Of a stretch of DNA of 64,000 nucleotides, positions 31,801 to 38,273 are shown one piece after another. Source of the DNA: Pseudomonadota bacterium (GTDB taxonomy: Bacteria; Pseudomonadota; Gammaproteobacteria; Burkholderiales; Burkholderiaceae_C); contig JADFIG010000001.1 in NCBI GenBank assembly GCA_022566735.1, positions 372,001-436,000 on the forward strand, given 5' to 3'. The translations under genes were made by a program, and so were the position numbers. Position 1 is the stretch's first letter. Every line of letters starts with the position of its first letter. Below the pieces are notes generated by a model that saw only the letters and a program-made list of their open reading frames with translations, had not been told where the DNA came from and searched no databases.

Positions 31801-34706
31801 GCCTCGACGTAGCCGATGCTGCGTGCGTTGACCTGCGCGTGCGCCAGGGCCATGCGGATGGCCTGGGCCTGGCCGGCCACGCTGGGTGCGGTGAAGCTGG
31901 CCTTGTCGCCGCCGTCGTTGTTCAGGCCCACGCCGGAGATCACGCCGTAGATGGTGTCGCCGTCGGCCTGGGCCTGCGACAGGCGCTTGAGCACCACCAC
32001 GCCGCCGCCACTGCCGAACACCGTGCCCGAGGCCTGCGCATCGAAGGGCCGGCAGCGGCCATCGGCCGACTCCATGCCGCCTTCGACGTGCAGGTAGCCG
32101 CCGGCCTGGGGCACCTGCACGGTCACACCGCCGGCCAGCGCCACCTCGCACTGGCCCTGGGCGAGGGCGTGCCAGGCGTGGGCGATGGCCACCAGGGAGG
32201 TCGAGCACGCCGAGTGGATGGCCACGGCCGGGCCGTGGAAGTCCAGGCGGTGCGCGGCCCGCGTGGCCACGTAGTCCTTCTCGTTGGCCAGCATGGCCGT
32301 GAACTCGCCGGCCTGCGCGATCAGGGCGGGGTCTTCGGCGCGCATGGCCGGCAGGTAGGCGTTGTTGGCCGTGCCGGCATAGACGCCGATGCGCTCAGGC
32401 GTGCGGCTGGGGTCGATGCCGGCGTGCTCCAGCGCGGTCCAGCACAGCTCCAGGAACAGGCGCTGCTGCGGGTCCATCAAGCGGGCTTCCCGCGCGGAGA
32501 TGCCGAAGAAGCCGGCGTCGAAGCAGTCGGCGTTGTCCAGCACCCCGCGGGCCGCGACGAAGTTCGGCTGTCGCCACAGGGCTTCGGGAACGCTGGGGTC
32601 GAGCTCCTCGGGACGGAAGCGGCGGATGGCTTCCTTGCCGCGCAGCAGGTTGTCCCAGAAGGTGTCGATGTCGCTGGCATCGTCGACGCGCAGCGCCATG
32701 CCCACGATGGCCATGCCTTCGTGCGGGTGGCCGCCCGCGGGGACGGGCCGGGCCTGAGGGCCTGCGCTTGTGGCGGTGTGGGCCGCGTCAGCGTCGTCCG
32801 CACTCGCCAGGGCCGTCAGGCCCGCCACGCTCGGGCGGTCGTAGACATCGGCCACGCTCAACCGGATGCCGGCTTCCTTCATGCGGGCCACGAAGCGCAT
32901 GACCAGCAGGGAGCGCGCGCCCAGGTCGAACAAGCGGGCCTCATCGTCCAGCTGGGGCAGGCCCAGCAGCTCCTGCCAGGTGGCGCGGATGCGGGTGCGC
33001 ACGTCCGTGTGCCCGCTGGCAGCCGCCTGGGGCGACACCGCGGGCAGGCCGCGCCGGTCGATCTTGCCGCTGGGGGTGGTGGGCAGGCGCGCCAGCACCG
33101 CGAAGCGCACCGGGATCATGTACTCCGGCAGGCGCTCGCGCAGCCACTGACGCCACTCGGCCACGGGGGGCTGGACGGCACCGATGCCCGGTCGCAGCAC
33201 CACGTGGGCGGTCAGCACGCGGCTGCCATCGGGGTCCCGCGGCGCGGTCACGACGGCGTCCTGCAGGCTCGGGTGGGCCATCAGGGCCAGTTCGATGTCG
33301 CCGGGCTCGATGCGGAAACCGTCCACCTTGAGTTGCTGGTCGGCGCGGCCCAGGTAGCTGAGGACGCCGTCGGCGCCTTGCCGCACGAGGTCGCCCGTGA
33401 CGTACCAGCGACCAGCCTGGCCCGGGGCTTGGGCATTGGCATTGGCGTCGGCGTCGGTGAGGAAGCGCTCGGCGCTGAGGTCGGCGCGGCCCAGGTAGCC
33501 CTCGGCCAGGCAGTCGCCGCCGAGCAGCAACTCGCCGGACTGACCGCTCCCGGTGCGGGTGTTGCCCGCGTCGTTCGTGTCGTTCGCGTGTGGGGGCGGC
33601 GGCGCAACCTCCGACGCAACGTCCGACGCAACCGCCTCCCCGCCGTCCTCATCGCGCAGCGGGCGCAGCCGCACGGCCACATGGGGCAGGGGGCGCCCGA
33701 TGGGCGGGATCTGCGGCCAGGCTTGCGGCGGGCCCGACAGCTCGTGGGCGGTGACCACGTGGCTCTCGGTGGGGCCGTAGTGGTTGTGCAGCACGGCGCC
33801 GGTCTGGCGGGCGAACAGGGCGCGGATGTCCGGTGTGATCTGCAGCTGCTCTCCCGCGCTGACGACGTCGCCCAGCACCAGGGCCGGTCCGTGGCCAGCG
33901 TCCGCGTCCGCCTGGGCCAGCATCTGCAGGGCCACGTAAGGCAGGTAGAGCCGGGACACCTGCTGCTCGGCCAGGGCCTGGTGCAGGCGGGCCGGGTCGC
34001 GGCGCACCTCGTCTGCCACCAGCACCAGCGTGCCGCCGGTGGCCAGCGTCGAGACGATTTCCTGGAAATGCACGTCGAACGACAGTGGCGCGAACTGCAG
34101 GGTGCGCGCGGCCTGGCCCAGGCGGGGGTGCGCCACGTGCCAGCCGATCAGGTGGTCCAGCGGGGTGCAGCCCATGGCCACGCCCTTGGGGCGTCCCGTC
34201 GAGCCCGAGGTGAACAGCACGTAGGCCAGGTCGCCGTTGTCGGCGTGGGGGCGCGGGCCTGCGGGGGCAGGGCAGGCCAGCGTCGGCACATCGCCCACCA
34301 GGCCTTGCAAGGCCTGCAGCGCATCGGCCTCGCCCACGACGGCGCGGACCTGGGCGTCCCGCAGCATGGCCTGCAGCCGCTCGGCGGGGTAGCTCAGGTC
34401 CAGGGGCACATAGGCCAGGCCGTGCTCCAGCGCGGCGAGGATGGACACCACCGTGTCCGCGCTGCGGGTGGCGGCGATGCCCAGGCGCTGTCCTGGCAGC
34501 AAACCGGCGGCGGCCCAGGCCTGGCGGCGCTGTGCCACCCGCTGGGCCAGCACGCGGTAGGTCCAGCGCACGCCCAGCCCTTCGAGGGCGATGGCCTCGG
34601 GCAGGCGTTCGGCGGTGCGCGTCAGGGTCTGGCGGACGGGCCAGGCAGCCGCAGGGACGGGTGAAGAGGATGCGGGCATGCCTGGCAGAGGGTGAACTTG
34701 GACCAT
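19824..34706 (-). CDS. Hybrid NRPS-PKS megasynthase (A-PCP-KS-AT-ACP-AMT-C-A-PCP-C-PCP-C-A-PCP)
   Basis: 4960 residues, about 530 kDa. Domains with approximate residues: A1 15-555; PCP1 (Ser599); KS 660-1090 (Cys834, AHGTGT near 968, KGHVGH near 1004); AT 1185-1490 (GHSIGEY near 1282, HAFH near 1377, malonyl-type); ACP (Ser1622); Gln-rich linker 1700-1745; class III PLP aminotransferase 1800-2210 (Lys2077); C1 2260-2690 (SHLVFDG); A2 2690-3190; PCP2 (Ser3255); C2 3315-3755 (HHLIWDA); PCP3 (Ser3823); C3 3880-4320 (HHLVWDG); A3 4340-4835; PCP4 (Ser4893). There is no thioesterase or reductase. The A-KS-AT-ACP-aminotransferase front half resembles MycA/McyE-type beta-amino-acid assembly. Hand-read pockets suggest proline for A1 and glycine for A2 and A3. 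The C2-PCP3 module lacks an A domain. An ATG at 34679 is an alternative start. The product is unknown. Confidence 0.93.
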   Translation of the reverse strand: MVQVHPLPGMPASSSPVPAAAWPVRQTLTRTAERLPEAIALEGLGVRWTYRVLAQRVAQRRQAWAAAGLLPGQRLGIAATRSADTVVSILAALEHGLAYVPLDLSYPAERLQAMLRDAQVRAVVGEADALQALQGLVGDVPTLACPAPAGPRPHADNGDLAYVLFTSGSTGRPKGVAMGCTPLDHLIGWHVAHPRLGQAARTLQFAPLSFDVHFQEIVSTLATGGTLVLVADEVRRDPARLHQALAEQQVSRLYLPYVALQMLAQADADAGHGPALVLGDVVSAGEQLQITPDIRALFARQTGAVLHNHYGPTESHVVTAHELSGPPQAWPQIPPIGRPLPHVAVRLRPLRDEDGGEAVASDVASEVAPPPPHANDTNDAGNTRTGSGQSGELLLGGDCLAEGYLGRADLSAERFLTDADANANAQAPGQAGRWYVTGDLVRQGADGVLSYLGRADQQLKVDGFRIEPGDIELALMAHPSLQDAVVTAPRDPDGSRVLTAHVVLRPGIGAVQPPVAEWRQWLRERLPEYMIPVRFAVLARLPTTPSGKIDRRGLPAVSPQAAASGHTDVRTRIRATWQELLGLPQLDDEARLFDLGARSLLVMRFVARMKEAGIRLSVADVYDRPSVAGLTALASADDADAAHTATSAGPQARPVPAGGHPHEGMAIVGMALRVDDASDIDTFWDNLLRGKEAIRRFRPEELDPSVPEALWRQPNFVAARGVLDNADCFDAGFFGISAREARLMDPQQRLFLELCWTALEHAGIDPSRTPERIGVYAGTANNAYLPAMRAEDPALIAQAGEFTAMLANEKDYVATRAAHRLDFHGPAVAIHSACSTSLVAIAHAWHALAQGQCEVALAGGVTVQVPQAGGYLHVEGGMESADGRCRPFDAQASGTVFGSGGGVVVLKRLSQAQADGDTIYGVISGVGLNNDGGDKASFTAPSVAGQAQAIRMALAHAQVNARSIGYVEAHGTGTALGDPIEVAALSRAWSGDTRDTGYCLLGSIKGHVGHLVAAAGVLGLIKATLSLHRECVPGTLHFSQPNPQIDFASTPFHVSAQAQPWPRGQAPRRAAVSSFGVGGTNAHVILEEAPAAAVPAASQDAAVLQLLPLSARHPQALQQRAQDLALHLQRHPEQPLSAVAATLMRGRLAMPLRATVVAANHAEAIAALQSLRPAQGNATVLRAPRLVFLFPGQGSQHPGMARGLCEALPAFREAFEACLDAAPAELAQTLRQLLTQARADDAQAAATLAETRHAQPALFAVSCALAAWLDSLGLRPQAMIGHSIGEYAAACHAGVMSVGDAMRAVIARGQAMFEQPGGAMLAVRTDVGTLQPLLPQGVDIAALNAPQLTVVAGPHAEIEQLAGLLEARDIGVTRLKVSHAFHSAAMDGALPRVEAALAQARLQMPQGPQASQPRLYSCISGAPLRAEEATAPAYWARQVRAPVAFSRAVLAEQAPQGESSGGQPLFIEVGPGQALTALVRQHRATGAPAPAVVPLLMSAQQAAQGSTDPSRHALQALGQLWSLGADIAWPVPARSPRLALPTYPFLREVHWFTRSVPATLMPLTSSATHPLSHATIAQTQPPAMNRLPRIEQEIARILSDVAGLPAESVQRDATFVDQGLDSLSLTQATLAFEQSFGIKLRFRRLLEDLDTLAKLASFFDSQLPADKFAPAAPTTPPTASAATSTLALQPLQAAQGMDAGGILQQMIRQQMQLMSQQLALLSGQNLSLPATQAQAQAQPQTHTPAQALPAATCPSAVIHPAPDTAAAAASAEQPGKNALVEKPFGASARIVLNAHNDVTPAQQQWIDDFIRRYNARTGRSKAFSQQHRKVMADPRVVTGFNPLWKDLVYPIVVDRSEGARVWDIDGNAYIDLLSCFGANFLGYKPADVTQAIAEQLQRGIEVGPQHPMAAEVAQLIADITGMERVAFCNTGSEAVMGAMRIARTVTGRKKIAIFNNSYHGIFDEVIVRGTRQLRSLSAAPGILANAVENILVLDYDSPESLEVLRQCAHELAAIMIEPIQNKYPTLQPRAFVQQLREIATQGGAALIFDEVVTGFRVAPGGAQEFYGVRADIATYGKIIGGGLPFAAIAGGSRWLDALDGGHWQYGDDSYPEAGVTYFAGTFVRHPLALAAARATLRHLKQGGRALYDSVNARTQRMVDRINAAFTARHAPVKAVHCASLWRLQWDDNTRHVSLFYYLARLRGLHLYEQFGHFVTEAMTDADCTLVADTFIGALDELMAQGLIAPREGLAPPAPTAIGANAASALAPGQTERWLAAIYDPAARLALNESFCVTLKGRVDVAALKQALQDVLQRHEAFKLSFELDQPRQILHPDVQVPISEVDLRTWPDGDQALEQHAWQASATDFPLDQAPLARASILTLADGRVVVHVVASHLVFDGWASSVFNAELAQAYQARSQGQAPRWPAAASPLRFAEAEHKRFDSAEGRDSLAYWKQTLQNLPAPVALGDKVPSGPRTFAADTVRGRLDGARLARLKELARAHEATLFQWLLHGVAELIAHDSGQRDFVVSIPYAAQSLERHGPLLADGVLDLPLRLQLTEGEAAEDQVRRIKSALMDAMEHPLMTQGTAARALGLQAEGSRPALTSVYFNLNPKVDLSGWAPLEAAMHEGRKRGLLGEVFFNFYEQADALTLDLHHSTEHLSTQRAQQLVDRLMAHLAPPAEAALDARLLSWNQTDRTLETPARVEAWLSRQADRSPAATAVVTHEGSLSYRQLESQSNRIARLLQDSGVGPGQRVGISLPRGRHLLPALLGVLKTGAAYVPMDPGFPTERLKMMAEDAGLTRIVTHSSCADASGLPQAMQLQLDRDAARLEAFSDAPLPLHGDAQAPAYVIYTSGSTGRPKGVAVPHRAVCNFLASMLREPGLQASDRLLAVTTLSFDIAVLELLLPLCAGGTVVLATRDQAMDGEALMALAAQQGATVMQATPTTWHLLLDAGWQAPKGFRALVGGEPLPAALAGALLAKGCDVWNMYGPTETTVWSTLSHVTDPAARICIGRPIDNTQVWILDEALQALPVGAEGEICIGGDGVALGYHGREDLTAERFVTLPWGPRAGQRVYRTGDLGRWREDGQIEHLGRMDFQVKIRGYRIELGEIEAQLEKQAGVSRAVVVACDITPGDMALIGYVVPSAGAALDTAALRTALRQTLPDYMVPRTVLALPSLPLLPNNKVDRKALPLPAASVAAPAVAVAAQAAPPAAAATAASGPAAQAIDTVAREMGQLLGRERLGETEHFFEQGGHSLMAAKLSALLAKALGQRPGLRLIFDNPTPRQLGQALWQMNAQQARSAAPSPSAADTIPIRADQSTAPLSQMQERVWFLENLTPGTVVHSIPTGHRLLGPLDVDAFNRAWQLLIQRQSVLRTVIERGPQGDVQRVLPELPFSLIPFDDFSHLPPDDRKAAMNKVIAELVETPYELEQGPLFTARLFRLSAEEHGLLFQAHHLIWDAWSFDLLYVDLPELYSACLENRPPRLPPLTVSYGDFAAWHNEWMTGPELQRQLGYWREQLTPLPPPLAFPIDHPRPAVMSGRGGSFQFNLAKDVTDALRAQAQQHGRTLYITLLAAYALALHRVSHQDDFVIGTPVRGREQPALEHLMGFFVNMLPLRMRPRPDMALDDWLRAVHRMVVDAFSYPDVPFDHLVHEMQVPRDRSRPPIHQVSFSYQDVRERTTRWGNVDHQRMPTPMLGAAQDLALWCVETRNHIEFVFTFNADVLETSSVAHFARSLEQLLRDFVTDPDRPLSGYDFSPGSLPAPAAAAPASASPPASASAPTAAAPAAASASLEDTIAEVWRGLLGLPQFGLDDNFFDRGGHSLLVMRAVTQIRTRTGKSVSVHAIFDNPTPRQLAQALGGQAETAPARPASTALVVPHRAEQDTAPLSQMQQRVWYLENLTPHSVAHHIPSAHRLVGPLNAEALSQAWQQLVARQSALRTVIERTPSGDRQRILPRLETALLPLEDLSALPADAREATLRTRLNALSHTPFDLEHGPLFAIRLFKLADQDHVLFLLVHHLVWDGWSFQILNDELSELYAAALAGRPAALPPLPVSHGDFAAWHNQWMSGEALQRQTAFWQGQLSPLPAPLALPLDHARPAVMSGEGASLVFRLDPQTTRMLRAAAQSEGRTLFTTLLGAFGLLLHKLTGQDDLVIGTPVRGRDHPELESLIGFFVNTLPVRLRPRDDLTVGEWFAHVQRHVIEALSHPDVPLDHLVRTLRPPRDTSRSTLYQALFSYQDARERSSTWGNVQHLRHDLPMVGAAQDLALWCVETPDDIEFTFSYDTAILGQPTVQLFAERLSDLLQRLASLSETRLLSVSVQCPREVQALKQWNDTASPWPTRASIVDLLRQAAHSQGSDIALSQSGERPLSHAEVWARAHQIAHQLRAQGLGRGDLVGVCMPRCPDLLTSLLGVLLTGAAYVPLDPAYPGERLAYMAEDARLAWVISRADAMQALRWPRDKTLLTDLDDALLQQQPATPLPPAPQADASLNDPAYVIYTSGSTGKPKGVVVPHGAVVNFLRSMARQPGLQAHQRLLAVTTLSFDISVLELFLPLLVGAEIVLCRSEDTRDPFLLKALIEDGIDVMQATPSTWHALIDAGWQGRPGFTALVGGETLSARLASDLMARCDAVWNMYGPTETTVWSTCWRVAQTDGGMRIGRPIANTQVHILDEHGHPCPVGTPGELCIGGEGVSSGYLYRPELTAERFVRDTFQSRPEARLYRTGDLARWCPDGELEHLGRLDHQVKVRGHRIELGEIEAALLAIPAIGQAVVVTREDQPGDVRLVAYGVPRDRQATPALQELKSQLARDLPDHMLPQHIVLLDALPRLPNGKVDRGALPRPSEAAASSPPASQAARRSPVTPEEKAMAEVWQELLDTQDVGLDDNFFNLGGHSLLAMRAVTEIKRRTGLTLHVRRLIFETLGQLAAAPAAQAAEAPSPDVPTRTPQPPSRGGWLGRWLGR
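33432..33455. repeat. Hexanucleotide tandem repeat inside the A1 domain
   Basis: Four successive units GGCATT, GGCATT, GGCGTC, GGCGTC encode an Asp-Ala/Asn-Ala stretch on the minus strand, in a surface loop of the loading adenylation domain. It looks like slipped-strand expansion. Confidence 0.7.
33609..33632. repeat. 12-bp tandem repeat inside the A1 domain
   Basis: Two units, CTCCGACGCAAC and GTCCGACGCAAC, differ at one base. On the minus strand they encode repeated Val-Ala-Ser-Asp/Glu residues within an insertion of about 35 residues between core motifs A6 and A7 of the proline-type adenylation domain. Confidence 0.65.
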
Positions 34707-35062
34707 GTCAGCGCCCCCGCATCCCGAGCGCCAGGCTGGGTCGAGTGCAGGCCCACCGCGAAGGCAGGATGGGTGACAATTCCATGTTCATTTCGTCCTG
34801 TTTTTGCGAACCTTGATGGGTTCTGGCCGTTTTTGTCAAATCAGCGGGTCAGCGCTGCGGCCTCATGCATTCTGAGAATATGTGCGGATTGCACATTAAT
34901 CGGTCTGCATTCCCTCTTGGTTTTCTTTGGATGATTGTGGAGATGGTAACCGCCTGTTTCAGCCCCTGATTTGAAGGGTTGCGGTATTTTCCCGGTGCTT
35001 GTGGCGGCCCGTCTTCAGCTTGTCGTCCGCTCGATTTTCGATATTCCCTGTGTGTGGTGGCC
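34707..35062. other. AT-rich divergent intergenic region of the megasynthase and dusA
   Basis: No gene is seen. From about 34780 to 35050 the composition is clearly more A/T-rich than the flanks, as expected for a regulatory region. On the minus strand a perfect TTGACA (34839 to 34834) could be a -35 element for the megasynthase, but the -10 position (TCAAGG) is poor, so activation by a regulator may be needed. Two dyads lie at 34869-34896. No convincing dusA promoter was found. Confidence 0.6.
34869..34896. promoter_or_regulatory. Adjacent operator-like palindromes upstream of the megasynthase
   Basis: ATTCT-G-AGAAT (34869-34879) is a perfect odd-centred palindrome. It is followed at once by ATGTGC-GGATT-GCACAT (34880-34896), six-base perfect arms with a five-base spacer. 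Both sit about 165-190 bases upstream of the megasynthase start and about 30 bases upstream of its best -35 element, a usual place for an activator site. The binding protein is unknown and no regulator gene lies in the locus. Confidence 0.5.
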
Positions 35063-36145
35063 GTGTCTCCTGTTTTGAATCCCCAAGCCTTGTCTCCCTG
35101 GCGTGCCTGCGTTGCCCCGATGCTGGACTGGACCGACAGGCATTGCCGCTACTTCCACCGGTTGCTGAGCCCGCAGGCGCGGCTCTACACGGAGATGCTG
35201 ACCACCGGTGCCATCATCCACGGAGGCATGCACCGCTTCCTTGATTTTGATCCAGCCGAGCACCCGGTGGCACTGCAACTTGGGGGGAGCGAGCCGGCCG
35301 ACCTGGCCGAGTGCGCACGCCTGGCGCAACGCTGGGGGTATGACGAGGTCAACCTCAATTGCGGCTGCCCCAGCGAGCGTGTGCAGCGCGGCGCCTTCGG
35401 TGCCTGCCTGATGAACGAGGCCAGCCTGGTGGCCGACTGTGTCAAGGCCATGATCGATGCCGTCGGGGGGGACCCGACCCTGCCGATCACCGTCAAGCAC
35501 CGCATCGGCATCGATCAGAACGAATCCTACGATTTCGTGCGGGATTTTGTCGGCACGGTGGCCGACGTGGGCTGCCAGGTTTTCATCGTCCACGCGCGCA
35601 ATGCCTGGCTCAAGGGCCTGAGCCCCAAGGAGAACCGCGAGATCCCGCCCTTGCGCCACGAGGTGGTGCACCGCCTCAAGCGCGATTTCCCGCACCTGAC
35701 CATCGTGCTCAATGGCGGGCTGGCCGACAACGCCGCCTGCCTGGCGCAACTGCAGCCCTCGGCCGTGCTCGACGACGTCACGCTGGACGGCGTGATGGTC
35801 GGGCGCGCGGCCTACCACACGCCCTGGATGCTGTCCGACTGGGACGAGCTGTTCTTCGGCGCCGCCCCGCGCGCCCAGCCGCTGACCCGCGAGGCCGCGG
35901 AGGCCGCCATGGTCGCCTACGTCGAGCGCGAGATGGCCCGCACGGCCGGCTGGGCGCATGGCGAGGTGCGCTGGCCGCAGGTCATCCGCCACATCCTGGG
36001 GCTCTACAACGGCCTGCCGGGCGCGCGCCGCTGGCGCCAGGTGTGGTCGGACCACACCCTCAAGCACGAGCGCCCCAGCGAGGTCATGCGCCTGGCCCAC
36101 CAGCGGCCGCCGCGCCGCCCGCAAGAGGCGGTGCCGCCGGCGTGA
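35063..36145 (+). CDS. dusA: tRNA-dihydrouridine(20/20a) synthase DusA
   Basis: About 360 residues; a TIM-barrel FMN enzyme that reduces uridines 20 and 20a in the tRNA D-loop. The DusA-type signatures are VAPMLDWTDRHCRYFHRLL, YTEMLTTGAIIHG, the catalytic cysteine in NLNCGCPSERVQ, VKHRIGID and HARNAWLKGLSPKENRE. The frame is open from 34979, but there is no ATG near the conserved core; GTG codons at 35054, 35057 and 35063 are the likely starts, none with a good Shine-Dalgarno. The 35063 start is chosen because it gives a short family-like N-terminus. It diverges from the megasynthase and is a housekeeping gene, marking the edge of the accessory locus. Confidence 0.9.
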   Translation: MSPVLNPQALSPWRACVAPMLDWTDRHCRYFHRLLSPQARLYTEMLTTGAIIHGGMHRFLDFDPAEHPVALQLGGSEPADLAECARLAQRWGYDEVNLNCGCPSERVQRGAFGACLMNEASLVADCVKAMIDAVGGDPTLPITVKHRIGIDQNESYDFVRDFVGTVADVGCQVFIVHARNAWLKGLSPKENREIPPLRHEVVHRLKRDFPHLTIVLNGGLADNAACLAQLQPSAVLDDVTLDGVMVGRAAYHTPWMLSDWDELFFGAAPRAQPLTREAAEAAMVAYVEREMARTAGWAHGEVRWPQVIRHILGLYNGLPGARRWRQVWSDHTLKHERPSEVMRLAHQRPPRRPQEAVPPA

Positions 36146-37303
<1,158 letters not shown>

Positions 37304-37336
37304 GCCTCGGGCAGGGCCACGGCCCGCCCGACCGGG

Positions 37337-38203
37337 TCAGCGCAGCGGCACGTCGGCCAGCGCCTGCACGCCCGCGCCAAAGCCGTAGGCGTCCATGGCC
37401 AGGTGGCCGTGGGTGACGCTGCCGTGCAGGCGGACGGCCTGGGCCGGCCAGGGCTGCTCGGCCTCGCACGCGGCGCCGGCCGCGAAATAGAAGGGCAGCC
37501 AGTGCTCGTCCGTGGGGTGCATGGCCTCGGCGTGCGGCGCCAGGCGGCGGTAGTTCAGCAGCTCGGGCCAGTGCGCGCCTTCGCTTTGCTGGTGCACCCA
37601 GGTGCGGAACGCGGCGCAATCGGGCTCTTCGGGCGCATCCACCTCGGTGGGCCGGGTGAAAAAACGGCGCAGGTTGTGCGTCAGGCTGCCCGAGCCGATG
37701 ACCAGCACCCCCTGGGCGCGCAGGCTGCGCAGCGCCCGTCCTTGGGCAAACACCTGCGCCGGCGTGGCCTGCGGCGTCAGCGACAGCGGCACCACCGGCA
37801 CATCGCCCTGCGGGTAGATGTGCAGCAGCGGCGTCCAGATGCCGTGGTCCAGGCCGCCTTGCTCGGTCCATTGGGCGGCGATGCCGGCTTGCTGCAACAG
37901 GCCGACGACGTCGCGGGCCAGGGCCGGATCGCCCGCGGCGTCGTAGCGCAGTTCGTACAAGGCCGCCGGGAAGCCGCCGAAGTCGTGGATGGCCTGGTGG
38001 CGCTCGGCGCCCAGCGCGAAGGGCGCGCGCGTGGCGGTGTGCGGTGACATCGCCAGGATGGCGCGGGGCCGGCCGAACAACGCGTCGATGCGGGCCGCCA
38101 GTCCCTGCATGTACAGGCCGGCTTCGCGCGGATCGATGGCGATCATCGGCGAGCCATGCGACAGGAACAAGGTGGGCAGGAGGGTGGGGGCAGGGGACGT
38201 CAT
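37337..38203 (-). CDS. 4,5-DOPA dioxygenase extradiol-like protein (DODA/YgiD, LigB family)
   Basis: A 288-residue class III extradiol ring-cleavage-type protein. Metal and active-site histidines are visible in TLFLSHGSPM, MSPHTATRAP, AIHDFGGFP, LDHGIWTPLLH and SLTHNLRRF, in the order of the YgiD/DODA family. The length is close to the family's 260-280. The physiological substrate in bacteria is uncertain; E. coli YgiD cleaves L-DOPA. The ATG at 38203 is chosen because the conserved core starts ten codons later; the frame continues upstream without resemblance. It converges with the deaminase gene and diverges from the permease gene. Confidence 0.88.
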   Translation of the reverse strand: MTSPAPTLLPTLFLSHGSPMIAIDPREAGLYMQGLAARIDALFGRPRAILAMSPHTATRAPFALGAERHQAIHDFGGFPAALYELRYDAAGDPALARDVVGLLQQAGIAAQWTEQGGLDHGIWTPLLHIYPQGDVPVVPLSLTPQATPAQVFAQGRALRSLRAQGVLVIGSGSLTHNLRRFFTRPTEVDAPEEPDCAAFRTWVHQQSEGAHWPELLNYRRLAPHAEAMHPTDEHWLPFYFAAGAACEAEQPWPAQAVRLHGSVTHGHLAMDAYGFGAGVQALADVPLR

Positions 38204-38273
38204 CCGGTGAGTGTGCGCGAAAGCTGCGATCATGTGGGCCGTCTCTTGCTCCGGCCTTGCAGTCCCTGTGCCC

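Noticed and set aside
30171-34664. A 1497-codon open frame on the plus strand opposite the megasynthase
   Set aside because: It is the antisense of a GC-rich coding region; its translation is a Gly/Arg/His/Gln-rich sequence without domains, while the minus-strand frame shows a full set of NRPS-PKS motifs.
34834-34839. TTGACA as a complete sigma-70 promoter of the megasynthase
   Set aside because: The -35 is perfect, but no acceptable -10 occurs at 16-18 bases, so it is listed only as part of the intergenic description.
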